Virus record (IMG/VR): IMGVR_UViG_3300021479_000054
Location: 1-27,712 of that record
DNA length: 27,712 bases
Origin: a virus
Direction: 5' to 3' (one strand)
A program made the translations under genes and the position numbers. Position 1 is the first letter of the stretch, and every line of letters starts with the position of its first letter. Below are positions 20,485 through 26,485 of this stretch, piece by piece. The notes beneath the pieces were generated by a model. It did not search any database and was not told the origin of the DNA. It was given only the letters and a program-made list of their open reading frames with translations.

Positions 20485-20530
20485 CTCTGCTTTATCACGC
20501 TTCACTTAGCAACGCAGAGGAAAACACATG
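20484..20530 (+). promoter_or_regulatory. Hairpin overlapping the tail-tube ribosome site
   Basis: CCTCTGC (20484-20490) pairs perfectly with GCAGAGG (20514-20520). The 3' arm contains the GAGG ribosome site, seven bases before the ATG at 20528. Folding would reduce ribosome access; it might also stabilise the 5' end of a highly expressed message. Confidence 0.6.
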
Positions 20531-20989
20531 TCCTACACAGGTTCATTAGCGCAGTCGGGTTCACTTTCATCGTTAGGAATCAACACAGGTTCGGTCTCCA
20601 CACCAGCTTATACGATTGTCGGAGAAATCCTAAATCTTACACAGTCCGGTAAGGTCAACAAGACCGTATCGACAACAAACTTGGAGAGCTTGGCCGAAGA
20701 ATTTCTAGCCGTTCTCAAAAGCCCTGGATCATTCGATTTTTCTATGAACAGAGTACCGGGCGATGCAGGCCAAGCGGCATTAACAACGTCCTTCAATGCG
20801 AAGACACGTTTGCTCTATGTGATTACACTTCCAAAGACACCATCACAATCTGTGGTCGGCGATACTTACGGATTCCAGGCATTAGTGGAAGAGCAAGACG
20901 ACATTTCCGATTTGTCTCCTGAGAAACAGATCATGGCGAAGGTCAAATTGAAAGTAACCGGCGACATCACTTTCACGGTAGGCAGCTAA
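20528..20989 (+). CDS. Major tail (tube) protein
   Basis: 153 residues, MSYTGSLAQSGSLSSLGINT, then VGEILNLTQSGKVNKTVSTT (~37-56), LESLAEEFLAVLKSPGSFDF (~58-77), AKTRLLYVITLPK and a terminal VKLKVTGDITFTVGS. This pattern is that of siphovirus tail-tube proteins, which polymerise as hexamer rings around the tape measure. It has a good ribosome site, sits at the head of the tail block, and its TAA overlaps the next ATG (TAATG). Length fits a single tube domain. Confidence 0.88.
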   Translation: MSYTGSLAQSGSLSSLGINTGSVSTPAYTIVGEILNLTQSGKVNKTVSTTNLESLAEEFLAVLKSPGSFDFSMNRVPGDAGQAALTTSFNAKTRLLYVITLPKTPSQSVVGDTYGFQALVEEQDDISDLSPEKQIMAKVKLKVTGDITFTVGS

Positions 20990-21378
20990 TGAACATCGTT
21001 AAAGCTGGAGTTCCCGAATCAGGCAACGACGCCACACTAGCCGCATTTGATGCCGTTTATTCGGTACAGGCGGCATTGGTCAGCGGAGCCATTTCACCGA
21101 CTCAAGGGTTAGTGGCTCTCACAAAAGCAGGCATAGCAGTAATGACGCTTGCGACTCCCGTAGCTGGCTTACCTTCAGCGGGCGGCAATGATGGTCAAGA
21201 GCTTGTCATCATCGACACAACCGGAAACGCACACACTGTAACCACGGCGGCAAGCAAAATAAATGGTAGTTTGCACATCATCACTTTTGCGGGCTCCATC
21301 GGCGATCTCGTAATGCTTCGTGCCTATGGCGGTGTTTGGTACACGAATCCTTCCAACTCTGGCGTGGTAATTAGCTAA
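20989..21378 (+). CDS. Unknown phage protein with a C-terminal surface-type beta domain
   Basis: 129 residues, coupled to the tail-tube gene by TAATG. The N-terminal ~50 residues are helical (DATLAAFDAVYSVQAALVSG). The C-terminal half (GNDGQELVIIDTTGNAHTVT, then LRAYGGVWYTNPSNSGVVIS) matches the small beta domain found in phage fibres and decoration proteins. Placed directly after the tube gene it may decorate the tail tube. The role is inference; the gene itself is well supported by position and coupling. Confidence 0.75.
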   Translation: MNIVKAGVPESGNDATLAAFDAVYSVQAALVSGAISPTQGLVALTKAGIAVMTLATPVAGLPSAGGNDGQELVIIDTTGNAHTVTTAASKINGSLHIITFAGSIGDLVMLRAYGGVWYTNPSNSGVVIS

Positions 21379-21389
21379 TTCCTCGAAGC

Positions 21390-21396
21390 TAAATCA
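21390..21396 (+). promoter_or_regulatory. CTAAATCA, variant of the CTAAATAC element
   Basis: TAAATCA starts 11 bases before the ATG at 21401, preceded by C, with no Shine-Dalgarno sequence. Confidence 0.35.
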
Positions 21397-21400
21397 TCGT

Positions 21401-21766
21401 ATGCCCAAAAAGTCTGTCGCCGGTAGCCATGCGGACCCGACGATTCAATTCTCAACACTCACGATTGATGACCAAAAGTTCTCGCTCTGTTTTAGCTTTA
21501 ATGCTATTGCTCTGGGCGAACACGCAGCCGGTTGTAACCTTCTCAACGGTCTACTGAATCTCCAATCTGGGATGTCTGCGCTAGAACTGCGTGGCCTTCT
21601 TTATGCAGCTATGACGGTCGCAAAACCAGATACCACGATTGAAGACGCTGGAAAGCTGATCCGACTCGACACTATTGGGCCGGTGACGATGGCGTTAGCT
21701 GAAGCCTATTCGCTGTCTTTACCAAAAAAAAGCGTGGAGTCGGAAGTAGCAAGCGAAGCACACTAA
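21401..21766 (+). CDS. Tail assembly chaperone (gpG-like), frameshift donor
   Basis: 121 residues. IQFSTLTIDDQKFSLCFSFN (~16-35), AIALGEHAAGCNLLNGLLNL and LEDAGKLIRLD-like helices match short tail chaperones that bind the tape measure in the cytoplasm before tube assembly. Near its end the run of eight A (21724-21731) forms the slippery heptamer A_AAA_AAA in the correct phase. A -1 slip after codon 110 enters the next ORF, giving the longer gpGT-type protein. The product without slipping ends KKSVESEVASEAH. Chaperone pairs of this kind are required in most siphoviruses. Confidence 0.85.
   Translation: MPKKSVAGSHADPTIQFSTLTIDDQKFSLCFSFNAIALGEHAAGCNLLNGLLNLQSGMSALELRGLLYAAMTVAKPDTTIEDAGKLIRLDTIGPVTMALAEAYSLSLPKKSVESEVASEAH
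21724..21731 (+). promoter_or_regulatory. -1 programmed ribosomal frameshift site (A_AAA_AAA_G)
   Basis: Eight consecutive A follow CC. In the gene frame they read CC-A AAA AAA AG-C, the classical X_XXY_YYZ arrangement. The -1 frame is open from here to 22113 without a stop, and its product has the C-terminal chaperone domain. Confidence 0.85.
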
Positions 21767-22113
21767 CCAATCTTGAACTGTGGGAAAGATGCTGGTCTGT
21801 CGGTCGGGTAGTGTTGGGGCTGACGGACGATGAGTTCTATTCACTCACGCCTTTTCAATTCCACCTACTGTTAGATCAACACGAAGTAAAAACTAAACAC
21901 CAAGAATTGTTGTTTGGCATTGTGTCTTCGACTGTAGCGAACTACTCAATGGTTCGTGGAAAAGCGCCCGTTAGTGCTAAAGAGTTCATGCCTTCTTCTT
22001 GGGGAAAGGACAAGCCAGCGCCCGTAAAGAAACTGACCAAAAAGGATCGCCAGAAGATTGCGGATAATCTGCGGATGACTCTAGCGCCGTTCGTATCCGT
22101 ATCCAAACCATAA
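21730..22113 (+). CDS. Tail assembly chaperone extension (T part of gpGT-like fusion)
   Basis: Read in the -1 frame after the slip, 127 residues: KRGVGSSKRSTLTNLELWER, GLTDDEFYSLTPFQFHLLLD (~33-52), an alanine/valine-poor helix and a basic tail (KDKPAPVKKLTKKDRQKIAD). The LTDDEFYxLTPxxF motif is the usual start of the T domain in tail chaperones. A GTG at 21811 could give an independent 100-residue product, but no ribosome site is present, whereas the slippery site and open frame are. The fusion would be ~237 residues. Confidence 0.82.
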   Translation, partial: KRGVGSSKRSTLTNLELWERCWSVGRVVLGLTDDEFYSLTPFQFHLLLDQHEVKTKHQELLFGIVSSTVANYSMVRGKAPVSAKEFMPSSWGKDKPAPVKKLTKKDRQKIADNLRMTLAPFVSVSKP

Positions 22114-22117
22114 ATAC
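22111..22117 (+). promoter_or_regulatory. TAAATAC element before the gp10-like gene
   Basis: TAAATAC begins with the chaperone stop codon and starts 12 bases before the ATG at 22123. No Shine-Dalgarno sequence. Confidence 0.45.
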
Positions 22118-22122
22118 ATTTC

Positions 22123-22554
22123 ATGCCGACAGAATTCTCAATCAACATCAAAGGTATCGAGGAAGTCACGGCGGCATTAACCAAGATGCCAGACCGACTT
22201 GTGAAGAACGCATTTGCAAGAGCATTGGCGGCAAGTGCTGTACCAATCGTGGAAGCTCTGAAACCTAGAACGCCGGTTGATACTGGTCTGTTGCAGTCGT
22301 CCATTATGGCTGACATTCAAATCGACACAACTGGCAAGGGTGGAGAGTTGGCTGTTGGTTTCGGCAAACAAGGTTACGTTGCACGAATGATTGAGTACGG
22401 ACATCGAATCGTAGGACACGAACCAAAAAAGAAAGACACGGGAAAAGTAGTCGCCGGTAAGCCATTCATGCGTGGATCGGCGGCAACATCGGCAGATGCA
22501 AGTGTGGACGCATTTGAAGAATCAATAAGAACGTCAGTAGAGAGTGGAATCTAA
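22123..22554 (+). CDS. HK97 gp10-like tail/neck protein
   Basis: 143 residues of the HK97 gp10 family: INIKGIEEVTAALTKMPDRL (~8-27), helical AFARALAASAVPIVEALKPR, the hallmark TPVDTGLLQSSI (~51-62), VGFGKQGYVARMIEYGHRI and GKPFMRGSA (~107-115). It acts at the head-tail junction in siphovirus assembly. Normally encoded near the connector genes, here it lies between the chaperone and tape-measure genes. Three bases before the next ATG its stop forms TAAATG. Confidence 0.88.
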   Translation: MPTEFSINIKGIEEVTAALTKMPDRLVKNAFARALAASAVPIVEALKPRTPVDTGLLQSSIMADIQIDTTGKGGELAVGFGKQGYVARMIEYGHRIVGHEPKKKDTGKVVAGKPFMRGSAATSADASVDAFEESIRTSVESGI

Positions 22555-24741
22555 ATGCCAACAAAAGCGGGCCAAATTATTATTGACGTACAAGCCGGGA
22601 CCAGTAAGTTTGTCGTTGACATGGAGAAGGCGAATGCCAAAATTCGTGAACTTGGCACGTCTAGCGCTGGTGCTGTCGGTGAACTAAAGGCCACAACCGC
22701 CACGATGAAGACCCTCGAAGGCGGCTTGACCAACAACAATCGTGCAGCGACAGCATTTCTTGTAAACATCCTGAAACTTGGTCCCGCCATGCAAGTAGCT
22801 TTCCCCGTCATCGGCGCTATTGCGTTTGCCGGTGTGATTGGTGAAGTCGGAAAGAAGGTGTACGATTTCTTTAAGCAACTGAGTGAGGCTCCCGCTAAAA
22901 CCAAAAGTGCTTGGAGTGAACTTACATCATCAATTCAATTATCCAACGCTCAACTTGAACTATCGAACGCACAGTTAGAACAAGAGATTGCAAAGCTCGA
23001 AGGCAAACACCAGAACAATCTGGCAATCAATCTTTTAGAGGCCAAGGTTGCTGCCGAACAACTTGGTGAAACATTAGAGAAAGATATTCAGAGCATGTAC
23101 AAGCTGTTCAAAGAGGAAGACGCTGGCTTGATCGGTCGCATGTTCGGCGGCGCTTCGACTGCGGCTCTTCAAAAAGTTTCACAGCAGGCGGCACGGGATG
23201 TTCAAAAAGCCAACTTAGTGCAAGATGAACGTCTTTCTAGTATTGATCCAAAAGACAAGAACGCCAAACGAGACAGACAGCAAATTATCGAGGATACACA
23301 GTCTGACTACAATGACGCATTCAAAAAGATCACGGATCAACTTCGTAAAGACTTGTCCGATGCTGAACTAGCTGCTAAACCGGCAGCAGACTTGGGTGGA
23401 CATTTCGGTGATGTAGGATACCGTATTCCGGGCTCTGTTGATGAAGATGCCGTAAAGCAGGTTGAAAATCTCAAAATACAGTTGATGCAGGTTGATGGAT
23501 TATACAGAAAGATATCCGATACCAACAAACACATGGGTCTTTCTGAAACGGTAAGGGATAAGAAGACCGACAAAGAGAATGCAAAGCCAGATGACGACCC
23601 GGCTGGCGATGCACTCAAGAAGCTCCACGCACAGGTAAAAGCTGTCAACACAGAATTAGCGTCAGTCGGTAAAGGACACGAAGCGCAGTTGATCGCCAAA
23701 GCTTTTGCTACAGCCGGTGAAAAGGTAGAGGAACTGAATAATCAAATCGTCAAGCTGAATGAAAAACTACCGAAGGGGAAACAAATAAAGCCTGTTTCTG
23801 ACGTGCAAAAAGCAGACTTTCAGCAATCAGAAAAGGATCTCGCACAAGGCAAAGACCAAGTTGAATTTGGAAACAGGATCGCTGAAACAATCGCAAAACT
23901 GAAGGAAGAAACAGCGGCACAAAATACTTTAAGTGCCACAATCGGCGAGGGCTACGAAGCCGTCAAGAAAGCTGCCATTGAAGTGATGACCATAAAGGAA
24001 TTTGGTTCTCGCATCAATGAAAATGAGGATGAAACAGAGCGGTATCGTGCGGCTCAAGAAGCCAAGTATGACTCCGAACATGCGGCACAAATCAAAACCA
24101 CTATTGCTGGACTCGAAAGACAAACCGCATTTGAAAAAGAGTTAGCAAACGCCGAAGCATTAGGAGCCGGTGCCGTTCGTAAGGTGACTCTTGAATACGC
24201 TATCCAGGAAGCACAGTTACACGCCAATGTGTCGCAATGGGAAGCGATCAGAAAGGCAATGACCGATGCGTCTGATTCAAAGCTTGCGACCGATCTTTCC
24301 AAGGAAACGGCACAGCTTAAGTTGAAGACAGAAGCGATGGAACGTCTTGCAAAAGCTGTGGGCATACTTGCGAAGGAAGAATCCGAATTAGAGAACGTCC
24401 GTAGAGAAGCTATAGCACAAAACAAGAATCCTGATGAAGCCGTGGACGCAGCGCAAAGACGGATACGAGCAGACGTAAGCAACAAAGCAGGAACATTGGC
24501 TAGTCAGTATTCAGACAAGAGTATTGAAATCGCTAGAGAGAAAGTAGCCCTTAATGACAAGCTGGCGAATGGCGAGATAACACAGGAGCAATACGCAGCG
24601 GCACGCTTGTCATTGGACAAACAGCAACTTGAAGTCATGATCCAACAAGAGGAAGCGTCTGGAACTATCAAGGGTAGCATTGACGCAACCTTCGACAAGA
24701 TGAAATTGGATTCCAAGGAAATTGGAAAAGGTGCTTGGTGA
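22555..24741 (+). CDS. Tape measure protein, N-terminal and central part
   Basis: 728 residues. It starts MPTKAGQIIIDVQAGTSKFV with the KANAKIRELG pattern typical of tape measures, then a hydrophobic segment (~78-104, PAMQVAFPVIGAIAFAGVIG) and long Ala/Glu/Lys/Gln helices with coiled-coil character. An example is the repeated LSNAQLELSNAQLEQE at ~129-144. The protein sets tail length inside the tube. The frame ends KLDSKEIGKGAW, while homologous-looking sequence continues in the +1 frame from 24722. A single extra G in AAAAGGTG would explain the break, so this is either a frameshift mutation, a sequencing error or a natural two-part tape measure. Confidence 0.85.
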   Translation: MPTKAGQIIIDVQAGTSKFVVDMEKANAKIRELGTSSAGAVGELKATTATMKTLEGGLTNNNRAATAFLVNILKLGPAMQVAFPVIGAIAFAGVIGEVGKKVYDFFKQLSEAPAKTKSAWSELTSSIQLSNAQLELSNAQLEQEIAKLEGKHQNNLAINLLEAKVAAEQLGETLEKDIQSMYKLFKEEDAGLIGRMFGGASTAALQKVSQQAARDVQKANLVQDERLSSIDPKDKNAKRDRQQIIEDTQSDYNDAFKKITDQLRKDLSDAELAAKPAADLGGHFGDVGYRIPGSVDEDAVKQVENLKIQLMQVDGLYRKISDTNKHMGLSETVRDKKTDKENAKPDDDPAGDALKKLHAQVKAVNTELASVGKGHEAQLIAKAFATAGEKVEELNNQIVKLNEKLPKGKQIKPVSDVQKADFQQSEKDLAQGKDQVEFGNRIAETIAKLKEETAAQNTLSATIGEGYEAVKKAAIEVMTIKEFGSRINENEDETERYRAAQEAKYDSEHAAQIKTTIAGLERQTAFEKELANAEALGAGAVRKVTLEYAIQEAQLHANVSQWEAIRKAMTDASDSKLATDLSKETAQLKLKTEAMERLAKAVGILAKEESELENVRREAIAQNKNPDEAVDAAQRRIRADVSNKAGTLASQYSDKSIEIAREKVALNDKLANGEITQEQYAAARLSLDKQQLEVMIQQEEASGTIKGSIDATFDKMKLDSKEIGKGAW

Positions 24742-25417
24742 CGAAATGACACACGCACTTGATTCTGTGTCGGGTGAATTCGCCAAGTTTGCCACGGGAC
24801 AAAAGACCAACTTCAAAAAGATGTTTCAGGGCCTCGGCGAAGAGCTTGTCAAACAATCCACAAAGAAAGCGATAGAACTAGGTTTAGGAAAATTGGGCCT
24901 TGGTAGCAAACAAAAACCAATTGATGTTTGGGCGGCACATCCACACCTTGACGGACAAACGCACGTTATTGTGGATAATCCATGTCCTACTCAGGGACAA
25001 AACGGTCAACAAATTCCTGGTGGTGGTGCATCTGGTTTCGCTGGTTTGAGTGCATTGATTGGCCTAGGCGGTGTGTTTGGCGCTGGTGGGTCGGCTGGCG
25101 GTGAGGGTCTTACCGAAGCTGTCTCTAGTTCAATCTCGTTCATGGCGGCTGGTGGTGATGTTGATCCGGGCAAGGGATATGTGGTCGGCGACGGTGGAGA
25201 ACCCGAATGGTTTTCACCGAAGACAGCGGGCACGATTACACCAATGAGCAAGATGGGTGGTGGAGATCACTACTATCAGATTGACGCAAGGGGCGCACAA
25301 CTCGGAACGGAAAATAGAATCGCCCGGTCAATTGAAGCTTCTCACAATGCTGCTGTTTCCAATTCTATTAGAGCTAGTAAAGAGCACACTGCAAGAACGC
25401 CTCAGAGGACGAAATAA
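24722..25417 (+). CDS. Tape measure protein, C-terminal part in the +1 frame
   Basis: 231 residues from the TTG at 24722, or 223 from ATG 24746 (MTHALDSVSGEFAKFATGQK). FKKMFQGLGEELVKQSTKKA and the Gly-rich stretch (GASGFAGLSALIGLGGVFGA) followed by DPGKGYVVGDGGEPEWFSPK and GTITPMSKM are the usual C-terminal signature of siphovirus tape measures. It overlaps the first part by 20 bases. Joined at ...KEIGK/VLGDEMTHAL it would restore one protein of ~950 residues. The end is coupled to the next gene by TAATG. No strong ribosome site favours independent initiation. Confidence 0.82.
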   Translation: MEKVLGDEMTHALDSVSGEFAKFATGQKTNFKKMFQGLGEELVKQSTKKAIELGLGKLGLGSKQKPIDVWAAHPHLDGQTHVIVDNPCPTQGQNGQQIPGGGASGFAGLSALIGLGGVFGAGGSAGGEGLTEAVSSSISFMAAGGDVDPGKGYVVGDGGEPEWFSPKTAGTITPMSKMGGGDHYYQIDARGAQLGTENRIARSIEASHNAAVSNSIRASKEHTARTPQRTK

Positions 25418-25830
25418 TGCCAACAATCACCATATCGGGGCAAACCTGGACGACTCAGACCATGCCCACCGACCCGATTGCACCAGCGTCTTTTGAGTTC
25501 CAACATAATGCGATTGTGGCGAGTTCAACCAATCCATTCAATGCAAAACAACAAATGTTCAACTGGAATGCAGCGTACAAAGAATGTTCTGTTTCCTATG
25601 CTTCGATGACGATATCACAAGGTCAAACATGGGCGGTATTTCTGGAGAGTTTAAATGGTCAGTTGGATGTCTTTAGATTTTCGGATGCCCTGATTGCCGT
25701 GTACGTAAATGAACTGACGACCGATGGCAGCACACCTAGATACTGGCGGTTGAAAACCAATCAAGTGAAATGGAGTGTCAAAGAAGGCTCTGTTTATGGC
25801 GTGAGCTTTGAGCTTCGGGAAGTGGTCTAA
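25417..25830 (+). CDS. Minor tail protein (distal-tail-like)
   Basis: 137 residues, beta-rich, starting MPTITISGQTWTTQTMPTDP. It contains NPFNAKQQMFNWNAAYKECS (~39-58), MTISQGQTWAVFLESLNGQL (~64-83) and a final YGVSFELREVV. Proteins of this size and make-up directly after the tape measure form the ring at the tail tip in many siphoviruses and gene transfer agents. Coupled on both sides by TAATG. The assignment rests on position and on the WxxFL/SFELREV pattern. Confidence 0.72.
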   Translation: MPTITISGQTWTTQTMPTDPIAPASFEFQHNAIVASSTNPFNAKQQMFNWNAAYKECSVSYASMTISQGQTWAVFLESLNGQLDVFRFSDALIAVYVNELTTDGSTPRYWRLKTNQVKWSVKEGSVYGVSFELREVV

Positions 25831-26441
25831 TGCCACGTGTTCTTTCTGGCGCAATGATAACCGCTTTGTCGGCTCCCGTGCTGAATCCCGCTATCTTTGT
25901 CCAAGTCGAGTTTTTGGATCACGTTGACGGGACCACGCACTTAGACGTTTTTGATAATGTTTATGTGTGGACTGGTATTGGTTCTGTTTCTTGGAATAGT
26001 CAAACGTGGATCGGTCTCGGCGCATTTCTTGGATTGACCACACCCGAAGATTCCAGCGTTGTTGAGGCAAAGGGCATCACCCTAACGTTTTCCGGCATTG
26101 ATCCGACTGTACTGCCGGATGCCCTTAATAAAGTTGTCCTAGGGGCTCCCGTGACAATCTACCTTGCGCTATATGACGGCTCACACACGCTGATTGCCGA
26201 TCCTGTTATCGCTTGGGCAGGAAGATTGGATCAACCGACCTTCGATGTCGATCCACAAGAAGTGAGCCTTAGTATCAATTGTGAATCTCGTTTGCTCGAC
26301 ATGAACGTCGCTGTTGACAGGCGGTTGACGAACGAAGATCAACAAATGAATTGGCCCGGTGATCTCGGTTTTCAATTCGTTGATGGACTTCAGCAACAAA
26401 CAATCTTTTGGGGTCAATTTCCTACAGGCTCGAACCTTTAA
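25830..26441 (+). CDS. Tail tip/baseplate protein, DUF2163-like
   Basis: 203 residues. Features include a WTGIGSVSWNSQTWIGLGAF block (~48-67), LTFSGIDPTVLPDAL (~85-99), WAGRLDQPTFDVDPQEVSLS (~129-148), INCESRLLDMN and the closing RRLTNEDQQMNWPGDLGFQF with FVDGLQQQTIFWG. This is the pattern of the DUF2163/hub-associated proteins encoded after the tape measure in siphoviruses and gene transfer agents, where they connect the tail tube to the central fibre. Starts by TAATG overlap; the next gene follows after 44 bases. Confidence 0.8.
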   Translation: MPRVLSGAMITALSAPVLNPAIFVQVEFLDHVDGTTHLDVFDNVYVWTGIGSVSWNSQTWIGLGAFLGLTTPEDSSVVEAKGITLTFSGIDPTVLPDALNKVVLGAPVTIYLALYDGSHTLIADPVIAWAGRLDQPTFDVDPQEVSLSINCESRLLDMNVAVDRRLTNEDQQMNWPGDLGFQFVDGLQQQTIFWGQFPTGSNL

Positions 26442-26473
26442 TACACCCACATAAGCAACGCCATTCAATCACC

Positions 26474-26480
26474 TAAATAC
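26474..26480 (+). promoter_or_regulatory. CTAAATAC element before the tail-hub gene
   Basis: TAAATAC starts 12 bases before the ATG at 26486, within a small palindrome CACCT-AAATAC-AGGTG (26471-26485). AGG is too close to the ATG for a normal ribosome site. It is not part of the upstream stop. Confidence 0.5.
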
Positions 26481-26485
26481 AGGTG

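Noticed and set aside
23337-24485. Long minus-strand ORFs (100-143 codons) inside the tape measure gene
   Set aside because: They are antisense shadows of an Ala/Glu/Lys-rich coding frame, with Ser/Cys/Leu-rich products and no start signals.
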